This document shows, piece after piece, positions 41,149 through 54,682 of a DNA stretch of 64,000 bases (its first letter is position 1; each line of letters starts with the position of its first letter). A model generated the notes under the pieces. That model made no database searches and was not told the DNA's origin. It saw nothing but the letters and a program-made list of their open reading frames with translations. Made by a program: the position numbers and the translations under genes. The stretch is taken from contig OX393555.1 of assembly GCA_947650365.1 (NCBI GenBank), positions 79,489,995 through 79,553,994 on the forward strand. The letters are read 5' to 3'. The DNA comes from Chamaelirium japonicum. Taxonomy: Eukaryota > Streptophyta > Magnoliopsida > Liliales > Melanthiaceae.

Positions 41149-42876
41149 ATTCTAATTCATACGTACGATCCATTCTAATTTATTCAGACAATCCATTCTA
41201 ATTCTTTCGCATGAATATATCCATTCTAATTCATTCGTACGATCCACCCGAATTCCTTCGTATGATTCATTCTAATTTATTCGCCCGAATGTATCCATTC
41301 TAATTCATTAGTACGATCTATTCGAATTCATTCATACGATCCATTCTAATTCAATCATACGATCCATTCTAATTCATTCACACGAATGTATCCATTCTAA
41401 TTCGTTCGCACAATCTATTCTAATTCATTCCTACGATCCATTCTAATTCATTCGCACGATCCATTGTAATTCATTTGTACGATCCATTCTAATTCATTCA
41501 TACAATCCATTCTAGTTCTTTTGCATGAATGTATCCATTCTAATTCATTCGTACGATCCATTCTAATTCCTTTGTACGATCCATTCTAATTCCTTCGTAC
41601 TATCCATTCTAATTTATTCGTACGATCCAATCTAATTCATTCATATGATCCATTCTAATTCTTTTGCACGAATGTATCCATTCTAATTCATTCTTACGAT
41701 CCATTCTAATTCCTTCGTACGATTCATTCTAATTCATTCGTACGATCCATTCTAATTCCTTCGTACAATCCATTCTAATTCATTCCCATGAATGTATCCA
41801 TTCTAATTCATATGTACGATCCATTCAAATTCATTCATACGATCCTATCTAATTCATTCGTACGATCCATTCTAATTCATACAATCTATTCTAATTCATG
41901 CGATCCATTCTAATTCATTCATACGATCCGTTCTAATTCATTCGTACGATCCATTCTAATTCCTTCGTACGATCCATTCTAATTCATTCCCATGAATGTA
42001 TCCATTCTAATTCATACGTACGATCCATTCAAATTCATTCATACGATCCAATCTAATTCCTTCGTACGATCCATTCGAATTCATTCATACGATCCATTCT
42101 AATTCATTCATATGATCCATTCTAATTCATTCGCACGAATGTATCCATTCTAATTCATTCGTATGATCCATTCTAATTCATTCGCACGATCCAATCTAAT
42201 TCATTCGCACGATCCATTCTAATTCATCATTCGTACAATCTATTCTAATTCATTCGTACGATCCATTCTAATTCATTAGCACGATCCATTCTAATTCATT
42301 CGTACGATCCATTCTATTTCATTCGTACGATCTATTCTTACTCATTCGTACGATCAATTCTAATTCATTTGCACGAATGTATCCATTCTAATTCATTCAT
42401 ACGATCCATTCTAATTCATTCACACGATCCATCATATTCATTCATACGATTCATTCTAATTCATACGTACGATCCATTCTAATTCAATCGTATGATCCAT
42501 TCTAATTCATTAATACGATCCATTCTAATTCATTCGCACGATCCATTCTAATTCATTCGTACGATCCATTCATACTCATTCGTACGATCCATTCTAATTC
42601 ATTCGCACGAATGTATCTATTCTAATTCATTCGTACGATCCATTCTAATTCCTTCGTACGATCCATTCAATTTCGTTCATACGATCCATTCTAATTCATT
42701 CATACAATCCATTCTAATTCTTTCGCACGAATGTATCCATTCTAATTCATTCGTACGATCTACCCTTAGTCCTTCCTATGATCCATTCTAATTCATTCGC
42801 ACGAATATATCCATTCTAATTCATTCGTACGATCCATTCGAATTCATTCATACGATCCATTCTAATTCATTCGCAC
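41136..42876 (+). repeat. Plus-type block
   Basis: C-rich units. From about 41890 it matches the start of the second 8.45-kb copy (50400 on) at an offset of 8509 bp, including the rare CTACCCTTAGTCC unit near 42760. It ends at TTCGCACGAAGGAGTTAG. Confidence 0.92.
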
Positions 42877-43640
42877 GAAGGAGTTAGAATGGATCATATG
42901 AATGAATGAATTAGAATAGATCATACGTACGAATGTATTAAAATTGATACATTCGTGCGAAAGAATTAGAATGGATTGTATGAATGAATTAGAATGGATC
43001 GTATGAATGAAATAGAATAGATCGTACGAAGGAATTAGAATGGATCGTACGAATGAATTAGAATGGATACATTCGTGCGAATGAATTAGAATGGATCATA
43101 CGAATGAGTAAGAATGGATCGTACGAATGAATTAGAATGGATCGTGCTAATGAATTAGAATTGATCATGCGAATGAATTAGAATGGATCGTACGAATGAA
43201 TTAGAATGGATCGTACGAATAAATTAGAATGGATCGTGCGAATGAATTAGAATGGAACGTACGAATGAATTAGAATGTATACATTCGTGTGAATGAATTA
43301 GAATGGATCGTACGAATGAGTAAGAATGGATCGTACGAATGAAATAGAATGGATCGTGCGAATGAATTAGAATGGTTCGTATGAATTAATTAGAATGGAT
43401 CGTATGAATGAATTAGAATGGATCGTGCGAATGAATTAGAATGGATCGTACGAATGAATTAAAATGGATACATTCGTGCGAATGAATTAGAATGGATCAT
43501 ACAAAGGAATTAGGGTGGATTGTACGAATGAATTAGAATGGATACATTCGTGCGAAAGAATAAGAATGGATTGTATGAATGAATTAGAATGGATCGTATG
43601 AATGAATTAGAATGGATTGTACAAATAAATTAGAATGGAT
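42877..43640 (-). repeat. Minus-type block
   Basis: Starts with the rare GAAGGAGTTAG and a doubled GAATGAATGAATTAG; ends at AGAATGGATTATTCTAATTC, a join centred on the A/T-rich core. Partner: 51387-52149. Confidence 0.92.
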
Positions 43641-44700
43641 TATTCTAATTCATTCGTGCCATCCATTCTAATTCATTTGTACGATCCATTCTAATTCATT
43701 CGTATGATCCATTCTAATTCATTCATACGATCCATTCTTACTCATTCGTACGATCCTCTGTAATTCATTCGCACGAATGTATCTATTCTAATTCATTCGT
43801 ACGATCCATTCTAATTCATTCGCACGATCCATTCTAATTCATTCATACGATCCATTCTAATTCATTCGTACGATCCATTCTAATACATTCAAACGATCCA
43901 TTCTAATTCATTCAAACAATCCATTCTAATTCTTTTGCACGAATATATCCATTCTAATTCATTCGTACGATCTATTCTAATTCATTCGTATGATCCATTC
44001 TAATTTATTAGCACGATCCATTCTAATTGATTCGTACGATCCATTCTATTTCATTCGTACGATCCATTCATACTCATTCGTACGATCCATTCTAATTCAT
44101 TCGCACGAATGTATCCATTCTAATTCACTCGTACGATCCCTTCTAATTCATTCGTACGATCCATTCTAATTCATTCATACGATCCATTCTAATTCATTCA
44201 TACGATCCATTCTAATTCATTCGTATGATCCATTCTAATTCATTCGCACGATCTATTCTAATTCATTCATACGATCCATTCTAATTCATTCGCACGAATG
44301 TATCCATTCTAATTCATTCGCACGATCCACCCTAATTCATTCGTACGATCCATTCTAATTCCTTCGTACGATCCATTCTAATTCCTTCGTACGATCCATT
44401 CTAATTCATTCCCATGAATGTATCCATTCTAATTCATACGTATGATCCATTCTAATTCATTCTATTTCATTCTAATTCATACGATCAATTCTAAGGAATT
44501 CATTCGTACGATCCATTCTAATTCATTCGCACGATCCATTCTAATCCATTCTAATTTACTCCCATCCATTCTAATTCATTTGTACGATCCATTCTAATTC
44601 ATTCGTACGATCCATTCTAATTCATTCGCACGAATGTATCGATTCAAATTCATTCGTATGATCCATTCTAATTCATTCCCACGATCCATTCTAATTCATT
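43641..44700 (+). repeat. Plus-type block
   Basis: Contains a disturbed patch at 44455-44575 (CTAAGGAATTCATTCG and CTAATCCATTCTAATTTA), shared with the partner block 52150-53176, which is 33 bp shorter. Ends at CATTGAGTAAGAATGG. Confidence 0.92.
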
Positions 44701-45003
44701 GAGTAAGAATGGATCGTACGAATGAAATACAATGAATCGTATGAATGAATTAGAATAGATTGTGCGAATAAATTACAATGGATTGTACAAATGAATTAGA
44801 TTGGATCGTATGAATGAATTTGAATGGATCGTGCGAATGAATTAGAATGGATCGTATGAATGAATTAGAATGGATACATTCGTGCGAATGAATTAGAATG
44901 GATCGTACGAATGAATAAGAATGGATCGTACGAATGAAAAAGAATGGATTGTACGAATGAATTAGAATGGATCGTACGAATGAATTAGAAAAGATTGTAC
45001 GAA
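44701..45003 (-). repeat. Minus-type block
   Basis: Begins inside a GAGTAAGAATGG unit and ends where a spacer reads GTACGAATGTATCC. The partner 53177-53430 lacks 46 bp (two units). Confidence 0.9.
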
Positions 45004-45480
45004 TGTATCCATTCTAATTAATTCCTTTGTGCGATCCATTCTAATTCATTAGCACGATCCATTCTAATTCATTCGTACGATCCATTCTAATCATTCACAC
45101 GAATGGATCTTACTCATTCATACGATCCATTCTAATTCATTAGCACGATCCATTCTAATTCATTTGTACGATCCATTCTAATTCATTCATACAATCCATT
45201 CTAATTCTTTGGCACGAATGTATCCATTCTACTTCATTCGTACGATCCATTCTAATTCCTTCGTACGATCCATTCTAATTCCTTCGTACGATCCATTCTA
45301 ATTCATTCGTACGATCCACCCTAATTTCTTTGTATGATCCATTCTAATTCATTAGCACGATCTATTCTAATTCATTCGTACGATCCATTCTACTTCATTC
45401 GTACGATCCATATTCTAATACATTCGTACATATGATCCATTCTAATTCATTCATTCGTACGATCCATTCTAATTCCTTCG
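45004..45480 (+). repeat. Plus-type block
   Basis: Includes irregular units CTAATCATTCACACG near 45090 and ATCCATATTCTAATAC near 45408, both kept in the partner 53431-53910. Ends at CCTTCGTGCGAATG. Confidence 0.9.
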
Positions 45481-46253
45481 TGCGAATGAATTAGAATGGA
45501 TCATATGAATGAATTCGAATGGATCGTACGAATGAATTAGAATGGATACATTCAAGCGAATGAATTAGAATGGATCATACGAAGGAATTAGGGTGGATCG
45601 TACGAATGAATTAGAATGGATACATTCGTGCGAAAGAATTAGAATGGATTGTATGAATGAATTAGAATGGATTATATGAATAAAATAGAATGGATCGTAT
45701 GAAGGAATTAGAATGGATCGTACGAATGAATTAGATTGGATACATTCGTGCGAATGAATTAGAATGGATCGTACGAATGCGTAAGAATGGATCGTACAAA
45801 TGAATTAGAATGGATCGTGCGAATGAATTAGAATGGATCGTATGAATGAATTAGAATGGATCGTGCGAATGAATTAGAATGGATCATACGTATGAATTAG
45901 AATGAATCGTATGAATGAATTAGAATGGATTGTGCGAATGAATTAGAATGGATCGTACGAATGAATTAGAATGGATCGTACGAATGAATTAGAATGGATC
46001 GTACGAATGAATTAGAATGGATCGTGCGAATGAATTAGAATGGATCATACGAATGAATTAGAATGGATACATTCAGGCGAATGAATTACAATGGATCGTA
46101 CGAATGAGTAAGAATGGATCGTATGAATTTAATAGAATGGATCGTATGAATGAATTAGAATTGATCGTGCTAATGAATTAGAATGGATCATACAAATGAA
46201 TTAGAATGGATCATACAAATGAATTAGAATGAATTAGAATGGATTGTACGAAT
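45481..46253 (-). repeat. Minus-type block
   Basis: Contains the rare 28-mer forms GGATACATTCAAGCG and GGATACATTCAGGCG, both kept in the partner 53911-54682. Ends at GTACGAATGTATCC followed by a shortened CTAATTCTACGATCC unit. Confidence 0.92.
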
Positions 46254-47753
46254 GTATCCATTCTAATTCTACGATCCATTCTAATTCATTTGCACGATGC
46301 AATCTAATTCATTCGCACGATCCATTCTAATTCATTCGTACGATCCATTCTATTTCATTCATACGATCCATTCTTACTTATTCGTACGAACCATTCTAAT
46401 TCATTCGCACGAATGTATCCTCATTCGCACGATCCATTTCTAATTCATTAAAATGATCCATTCTATTTCATTCGTACGATCCATTCTTACTCTTTCGTAC
46501 GATCCATTCTAATTCATTCGCACGATCCAATCTAATTCATTCGCACGATCCATTCTAATTTATTCATTCGATCCATTCTATTTCATTCATACGATCCATT
46601 CTTAGTCATTCTTACGATCCATTCTAATTCATTCGCACAAATGTATCCATTCTAATTCATTCGTATGATCCATTCTAATTCATTCGCACGATCCATTCTA
46701 ATTCATTCATACGATCCATTCTAATTCATTCGTACGATCCATTCTAATTCATTTGCACGATCCATTCTAATTCATTCATACGATCCATTCTAATTCATTC
46801 ATACAATCCATTCTAATTCTTTCTCACGAATGTATCCATTCTAATTCGTTCGTACGATCCACCCTAATTCCTTCGTATGATCAATTCTAATTCATTCGCA
46901 CGAATGTATCCATTCTAATTCATTCGTACGATCCATTCGAATTCATTCTTACGATCCATTCTAATTCATTCATACGATCCATTCTAATTCATTCACACGA
47001 ATGTATTTATTCTAATTAATTCGTACGATCCATTCGAATTTATTCGCACGATCCAATCTGATTCATTCGCACGATCCATTCTAATTCATTCGTATGATCC
47101 ATTCTATTTCATTCGTACGATCCATTCTAATTCATTCGCATGAATGTATTCATTTTAATTCATTCTTATGATCCATTCTAATTCATTCGCACGATCCATT
47201 CTAATTCATTCGTACGATCCATTCTAATTCATTCGTACGATCCATTCTAATTCATTCGCATGATCCATTCTAATTGATTCATGTGATCCATTCTTATTCA
47301 TTCATACAATCCATTCTAATTCTTTCGCACGAATGTATCCATTCTAATTCATTCGTACGATCCACCCTAATTCCTTCGTATGATCCATTCTAATTCATTC
47401 GCACGAATGTATCCATTCTAATTCATTCGTACGATCCATTCGAATTCATTCATACGATCCATTCTAATTCATTCATACGATCCATTCTAATTCATTCGCA
47501 CGAATGTATCCATTCTAATTCATTCGTACGATTCATTCTAATTCTTTCGCACAATCTATTCTAATTCATTCGTACGATCCATTCTAATTCATTGGCACGA
47601 TCCATTCTAATTCATTTGTACGATCCATTCAAATTCATTCATACGACCCATTCTAATTCTTTTGCACGAATGTATCCATTCTAATTCATTCGTACGATCC
47701 ATTCTAATTCCTTCGTGCGATTCATTCTAATTTCTTGGTACGATCCATTCTAA
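46254..47753 (+). repeat. Plus-type block
   Basis: About 1.5 kb of C-rich units, with the truncated GTATCCTCATTCG unit (also at 16276, 28288 and 63068) and an ACCCTAATTCC unit. Partner 54683-56183. Ends at the palindrome 47742-47765. Confidence 0.92.
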
Positions 47754-47765
47754 TTAGAATGGATC
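47742..47765. repeat. 24-bp palindrome at plus-to-minus switch
   Basis: GATCCATTCTAA joined to its exact complement. Left edge of the first 379-bp inverted module. Confidence 0.92.
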
Positions 47766-47853
47766 ATGTAAATGAATTAGAATGGATAGATTCGAGCGAA
47801 TGAATTAGAATCGATCGTACAAATGAATTAGAATGGATCGTATGAATGAATTA
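47754..47853 (-). repeat. Minus-type block of the 379-bp module, unit 1
   Basis: About four minus-type units, including GGATAGATTCGAGCG, ending at GAATTAGCACGATCC. Repeated at 48133-48232. Confidence 0.9.
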
Positions 47854-48132
47854 GCACGATCCATTCTAATTCTTTCGCACGAATGTATCCATTCTAATTC
47901 ATTCGTACGATTCATTCTAATTCTTTCACACAATCTATTCTAATTCATTCGTACGATCCATTCTAATTCATTGGCACGATCCATTCTAATTCATTTGTAC
48001 GATCCATTCTAATTCATTCATACAATCCATTTTAATTCTTTTGCACGAATGTATCCATTCTAATTCATTCGTACGATCCATTCTAATTCCTTCGTACGAT
48101 TCATTCTAATTTCTTGGTACGATCCATTCTAA
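47854..48132 (+). repeat. Plus-type block of the 379-bp module, unit 1
   Basis: About 280 bp of plus-type units, including TTGGCACGATCC and TTTCTTGGTACG, ending at the next TAATTA palindrome. Confidence 0.9.
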
Positions 48133-48146
48133 TTAGAATGGATCGT
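48119..48146. repeat. 28-bp palindrome at plus-to-minus switch
   Basis: Same join as 47742-47765, two bases longer on each side, 379 bp downstream. Confidence 0.92.
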
Positions 48147-48232
48147 GCAAATGAATTAGAATGGATACATTCGAGCGAATGAATTAGAATGGATCGTACA
48201 AATGAATTAGAATGGATCGTATGAATGAATTA
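48133..48232 (-). repeat. Minus-type block of the 379-bp module, unit 2
   Basis: Near copy of 47754-47853, ending at the same GAATTAGCACGATCC junction. Confidence 0.9.
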
Positions 48233-48660
48233 GCACGATCCATTCTAATTCTTTCGCACAAATATATCTATTCTAATTCATTCGTACGATCCATTCTAAT
48301 TCATTCATACGATCTACTCTAATTCATTCGTACGATCCATTCTAATTAATTTGCACGATCGATTCTAATTCATTTGCACGATCCATTCTAATTCATTCAT
48401 ACGATCCATTCTAATTCATTCATATGATCCAATTCGCACGATCCCTTCTAATTCATTCGTACGATCCATTCTAATTCATACGTACAATCTATTCTAATTC
48501 ATTCGTACGATCCATTCTAATTTATTAGCACGATCCATTCTAATTCATTCATACAATCTATTTAAATTCTTTCGCACGAATGTATCCATTCTAATTCATT
48601 CGTATGATCCACCCTAATTCCTTCATATAATCCATTCTAATTCATTTGCACGAATGTATC
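48233..48660 (+). repeat. Plus-type block
   Basis: Starts like the plus part of the module, then departs from it (shortened ATGATCCAATTCGCACG near 48425). Ends at GTATCATGCTAATGAATTAG. Partner 56664-57090. Confidence 0.9.
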
Positions 48661-49405
48661 ATGCTAATGAATTAGAATGAATCGTATGAATTAGAATAGA
48701 TTGTATGAATGAATTAGAATGGATCGTACGAATGAATTAGAATAGATCGTGCGAATGAATTAGAATGGATCATACGAATGAATTAGAATGGATATATTCG
48801 TGCGAATGAATTAGAATGGATCGTATGAATGAATTAGAATGGATCGTATGAATGAATTTGAATGGATCGTGCGAATGAATTAGCATGGATCGTACGAATG
48901 AATTAGAATGGATCGTATGAATGCATTAGAATGGATCATGCAAATGAATTAGAATGGATCGTATGAATGAAATAGAATGGATCGTATGAATAAGAATGGA
49001 TCGTACGAAGGAATTAGAATGGATCATACGAATGAAATAGAATCGATCGTACGAAGGAATTAGAATGGATCGTACGAAGGAATTAGAATGGATACATTCG
49101 TGCAAAAGAATTAGAATGGATTGTATGAATGAATTAGAATGGATCGTGCAAATGAATTAGAATGGATCGTGCGAATGAATTAGAATGGATCGTACGAATG
49201 AATTAGAATAGATTGTGCGAATGAATTAGAATGGATCGTACGAATGAATTAGAATGGATCGTACGAATGAATTAGAATGGATACATTCGTGCGAATGAAT
49301 TAGAATAGATCGTATGAATGAGTAAGCATGGATCGTACGAATGAATTAGAATGGATACATTTGTGCAAAAGAATTAGAATGGATTGTACGAATGAGTTAG
49401 AATGG
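48661..49405 (-). repeat. Minus-type block
   Basis: Contains the shortened units GTATGAATTAGAATAG near 48690 and GTATGAATAAGAATGG near 48980. The partner 57091-57858 has one extra 23-bp unit. Ends at the palindrome 49397-49416. Confidence 0.92.
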
Positions 49406-49416
49406 ATCCATTCTAA
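49397..49416. repeat. 20-bp palindrome centred on GGATCC
   Basis: TTAGAATGGA and its complement at the minus-to-plus switch. The partner near 57859 has GAATCC and has lost the perfect symmetry. Confidence 0.9.
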
Positions 49417-49910
49417 TTCATTCGCACGATCCATTCTAGTTCATTCGCATGTATGTATCCATTATAATTCATTCGTACGATCCATTCTAATTCATTCATA
49501 CGATCCATTCTAATTCATTCGTTCAATCCATTCTAATTCATTTGCATGATCCATTCTAATTCATTCGCACGAATGTATCCATTCTAATTCATTCACACGA
49601 ATGTATCCATTTTAATTCATTCGTACGATCCATTCTAATTCATTTGCACAATCCAATCTAATTCATTCTCATGATCCATTCTAAATCATTCGTACGATCC
49701 ATTCTATTTCATTCGTACGATCCATTCTTACTCATTCGTACGATCCATTCTAATTCATTCGCACAAATGTATCCATTCTAATTCATTCGTACGATCCTTT
49801 TTAATTCGTTCGCACGAACCATTCTTATTCATTCATACGATCCATTCTAATTCATTCGCACGATCCATTCTAATTTATTCATACGATCCATTCTAATTCA
49901 TTCATACGAA
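49406..49910 (+). repeat. Plus-type block
   Basis: C-rich units with CATGTATGTATCC near 49448. Partner 57859-58360. Ends at CATACGAATTAGAATGG. Confidence 0.9.
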
Positions 49911-50316
49911 TTAGAATGGATCGTATGAATGAATCGTGCGAATGAATTAGAATGGATCGTGCATATGAATTAGAATGAATTGTTGATCGCACGAATGAAT
50001 TATAATAGATCGTGCTAATGAATTAGAATGTTTTAGAATGGATTAGAATAGATTGTGCGAATGAATTAGAATTGATTGTAGATTGTACGAATGAATTAGA
50101 ATAGATTGTGCAAATGAATTAGAATGGATCATATGAATGAATTAGAATGGATTGTATGAATGAATTAGAATGGATCGTACGAATGAGTAAGAATGGATCG
50201 TACGAATGAAATAGAATGGATCGTACGAATAAATTAGAATGGATCGTGCTAATGAATTAGAATGGATCGTACGAATGAATTAGAATAGATTGTGCGAATG
50301 AATTAGAATTGATCGT
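49911..50316 (-). repeat. Minus-type block bridging the two 8.45-kb copies
   Basis: To about 50025 it matches 58361-58480. It then has a disordered patch (ATGTTTTAGAATGGATTAG, GATTGTAGATTGTACG) and from about 50100 matches 61500-61719 at an offset near 11.4 kb. It is the join between the duplicated copies. Confidence 0.88.
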
Positions 50317-51386
50317 ACGATCCTCCCTAATTCCTTCGTATGATCCATTCTAATTCATTCGCAGAATGTTTCCATTCTAATTCATTCGTATGATCCATTC
50401 TAATTCATACGATCCATTCTAATTCATTCATACGATCCATTCTAATTCATTCGTACGATCCATTCTAATTCCTTCATACGATCCATTCTAATTCATTCCC
50501 ATGAATGTATCCATTCTAATTCATACGTACGATCCATTCAAATTGATTCATACGATCCAATCTAATTCCTTCGTACGATCCATTCGAATTCATTCATATG
50601 ATCCATTCTAATTCATTCATATGATCCATTCTAATTCATTCGCACGAATGTATCCATTCTAATTCATTCGTATGATCTATTCTAATTCATTCGCATGATC
50701 CAATCTAATTCATTCGCACGATCCATTCTAATTCATCATTCGCACAATCTATTCTAATTCATTCGTACGATCCATTCTAATTCATTAGCACGATCCATTC
50801 TAATTCATTCATACGATCCATTCTATTTCATTCGTACGATCTATTCTTACTCATTCGTACGATCAATTCTAATTCATTTGCATGAATGTATCCATTCTAA
50901 TTCATTCATACGATCCATTCTAATTCATTCGCACGATCCATCATATTCATTCATACGATTCATTCTAATTCATACGTACGATCCATTCTAATTCAATCGT
51001 ATGATCCATTCTAATTCATTAATACGATCCATTCTAATTCATTCGCACGATCCATTCTAATTCATTCGTACGATCCATTCATACTCATTCGTACGATCCA
51101 TTCTAATTCATTCGCACGAATGTATCTATTCTAATTTATTCGTACGATCCATTCTAATTCCTTCGTACGATCCATTCAATTTCGTTCATACGATCCATTC
51201 TAATTCATTCATACAATCCATTCTAATTCTTTCGCACAAATGTATCCATTCTAATTCATTCGTACGATCTACCCTTAGTCCTTCCTATGATCCATTCTAA
51301 TTCATTCGCACGAATATATCCATTCTAATTCATTCGTACGATCCATTCGAGTTCATTCATACGATCCATTCTAATTCATTCGCACG
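50317..51386 (+). repeat. Plus-type block
   Basis: Opens with GATCGTACGATCCTCCC, which recurs at 61713-61729, then from about 50400 matches 41891 on. Ends at GCACGAAGGAGTTAG as 42876 does. Confidence 0.92.
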
Positions 51387-52149
51387 AAGGAGTTAGAATG
51401 GATTATATGAATGAATGAATTAGAATAGATCATACGTACGAATGTATTAAAATTGATACATTCGTGCGAAAGAATTAGAATGGATTGTATGAATGAATTA
51501 GAATGGATCGTATGAATGAAATAGAATAGATCGTACGAAGAAATTAGAATGGATCGTACGAATGAATTAGAATGGATACATTCGTGCGAATGAATTAGAA
51601 TGGATCATACAAATGAGTAAGAATGGATCGTACGAATGAATTAGAATGGATCGTGTTAATGAATTAGAATTGATCATGCGAATGAATTAGAATGGATCGT
51701 ACGAATGAATTAGAATGGATCATACGAATAAATTAGAATGGATCGTGCGAATGAATTAGAATGGAACGTACGAGTGAATTAGAATGTATACATTCGTGTG
51801 AATGAATTAGAATGGATCGTACGAATGAGTAAGAATGGATCGTACGAATGAAATAGAATGGATCGTGCGAATGAATTAGAATGGTTCGTATGAATTAATT
51901 AGAATGGATCGTATGAATGAATTAGAATGGATCGTGCGAATGAATTAGAATGGATCGTACGAATGAATTAAAATGGATACATTCGTGCGAATGAATTAGA
52001 ATGGATCATACAAAGGAATTAGGGTGGATCGTACGAATGAATTAGAATGGATACATTCGTGCGAAAGAATTAGAATGGATTGTATGAATGAATTAGAATG
52101 GATCGTATGAATGAATTAGAATGGATTGTACAAATAAATTAGAATGGAT
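51387..52149 (-). repeat. Minus-type block
   Basis: Partner of 42877-43640 at 8509 bp, with only scattered single-base changes (for example GTGTTAATG against GTGCTAATG). Confidence 0.92.
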
Positions 52150-53176
52150 TATTCTAATTCATTCGTACGATCCATTCTTATTCATTTGTACGATCCATTC
52201 TAATTCATTCGTACGATCCATTCTAATTCATTCCTACGATCCATTCGTACTCATTAGTACGATCCATTCTAATTCATTCGCACGAATGTATCCATTCTAA
52301 TTCATTCGTACGATCCATTCTAATTCATTCGCACGATCCATTCTAATTCATTCATACGATCCATTCTAATTCATTCGTACGATCCATTCTAATTCATTCA
52401 AACGATCCATTCTAATTCATTCATACAATCCATTCTAATTCTTTCGCATGAATGTATCCATTCTAATTCATTCGTACGATCTATTCTAATTCATTCGTAC
52501 GATCCATTCTAATTTATTAGCATGGTCCATTCTAATTGATTCATACGATCCATTCTATTTCATTCGTACGATCCATTCATACTCATTCGTACGATCCATT
52601 CTAATTCATTCGCACGAATGTATCCATTCTAATTCATTCGTACGATCCATTCTAATTCATTCGTACGATCCATTCTAATTCATTCATACGATCCATTCTA
52701 ATTCATTCATACGATCCATTCTAATTCATTCGTACGATCCATTCTAGTTCATTCGCACGATCTATTCTAATTCATTCATACGATCCATTCTAATTCATTC
52801 GCACGAATGTATCCATTCTAATTCATTCGCACGATCCACCCTAATTCATTCGTACGATCCATTCTAATTCTTTCGTACGATCCATTCTAATTCATTCCCA
52901 TGAATGTATCCATTCTAATTCATACGTATGATCCATTATAATTCATTCTAATTCATACGATCCATTCTAAGGAATTCATTCGTACGATCCATTCTAATTC
53001 ATTCGCACGATCCATTCTAATCCATTCTAATTTATTCCCATCCATTCTAATTCATTTGTACGATCCATTCTAATTCATTCGTACGATCCATTCTAATTCA
53101 TTCGCACGAATGTATCCATTCTAATTCATTCGTATGATCCATTCTAATTCATTCCCACGATCCATTCTAATTCATT
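52150..53176 (+). repeat. Plus-type block
   Basis: Partner of 43641-44700, 33 bp shorter around the disturbed patch near 52930-52975. Confidence 0.92.
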
Positions 53177-53430
53177 GAGTAAGAATGGATCGTACGAATG
53201 AAATATAATGAATCGTATGAATGAATTAGAATAGATTGTGCGAATAAATTAGAATGGATTGTACAAATGAATTAGAATGGATCGTATGAATGAATTAGAA
53301 TGGATACATTCGTGCGAATGAATTAGAATGGATCGTACGAATGAATAAGAATGGATCGTACGAATGAAATAGAATGGATTGTACGAATGAATTAGAATGG
53401 ATCATACGAATGAATTAGAATAGATTGTAT
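53177..53430 (-). repeat. Minus-type block
   Basis: Partner of 44701-45003 lacking two 23-bp units. Confidence 0.9.
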
Positions 53431-53910
53431 GAATGTATCCATTCTAATTCATTCCTTTGTGCGATCCATTCTAATTCATTAGCACGATCCATTCTAATTC
53501 TTTCGTACGATCCATTCTAATCATTCACACGAATGGATCTTACTCATTCATACGATCCATTCTAATTCATTAGCACGATCCATTCTAATTCATTTGTACG
53601 ATCCATTCTAATTAATTCATACAATCCATTCTAATTCTTTTGCACGAATGTATCCATTCTACTTCATTCGTACGATCCATTCTAATTCCTTCGTACGATC
53701 CATTCTAATTCCTTCGTACGATCCATTCTAATTCATTCGTACGATCCACCCTAATTTCTTCGTATGATCCATTCTAATTCATTAGCACGATCTATTCTAA
53801 TTCATTCGTACGATCCATTCAATTTCATTCGTACGATCCATATTCTAATACATTCGTACGTATGATCCATTCTAATTCATTCATTCGTACGATCCATTCT
53901 AATTCCTTCG
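53431..53910 (+). repeat. Plus-type block
   Basis: Partner of 45004-45480, keeping CTAATCATTCACACG and ATCCATATTCTAATAC. Confidence 0.9.
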
Positions 53911-54682
53911 TGCGAATGAATTAGAATGGATCGTATGAATGAATTCGAATGGATCGTACGAATGAATTAGAATGGATACATTCAAGCGAATGAATTAGAA
54001 TGGATCATACGAAGGAATTAGGGTGGATCGTACGAATGAATTAGAATGGATACATTCGTGCGAAAGAATTAGAATGGATTGTATGAATGAATTAGAATGG
54101 ATTGTATAAATAAAATAGAATGGATCGTACGAAGGAGTTAGAATGGATCGTACGAATAAATTAGATTGGATACATTCGTGCGAATGAATTAGAATGGATC
54201 AAACGAATGCGTAAGAATGGATCGTACAAATGAATTAGAATGGATCGTGCGAATGAATTAGAATGGATCGTATGAATGAATTAGAATGGATCGTGCGAAT
54301 GAATTAGAATGGATCATACGTATGAATTAGAATGAATCGTATGAATGAATTAAAATGGATTGTGCGAATGAATTAGAATGGATCGTACAAATGAATTAGA
54401 ATGGATCGTACGAATGAATTAGAATGGATCGTACGAATGAATTAGAATGGATCGTGCGAATGAATTAGAGTGGATCATACGAATGAATTAGAATGGATAC
54501 ATTCAGGTGAATGAATTACAATGGATCGTACGAATGAGTAAGAATGGATCGTATGAATGTAATAGAATGGATCGTATGAATGAATTAGAATTGATCGTGC
54601 TAATGAATTAGAATGGATCGTACAAATGAATTAGAATGGATCATACAAATGAATTAGAATGAATTAGAATGGATCGTACGAA
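53911..54682 (-). repeat. Minus-type block
   Basis: Partner of 45481-46253, keeping the CATTCAAGCG and CATTCAGG forms of the 28-mer. Confidence 0.92.

Larger units (their letters stand above)
40525..42000. repeat. 1.48-kb duplication, copy 2
   Basis: Second copy of 39050-40524 with the same switch in the middle (41136). The right edge merges into the 8.45-kb duplication that follows, so it is approximate. Confidence 0.7.
41890..50025. repeat. 8.45-kb duplication, copy 1
   Basis: Matched to 50400-58490 by thirteen consecutive strand switches and many private variants. Offset is 8509 bp at the left (42059/50568, 42881/51390, 43641/52150), 8476 at 44701/53177, 8430 at 45001/53431 through 48661/57091, and 8453 at 49394/57847. 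Two of the three steps are whole 23-bp multiples (-46 and +23; the other is -33). Single-base differences are few. Confidence 0.93.
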
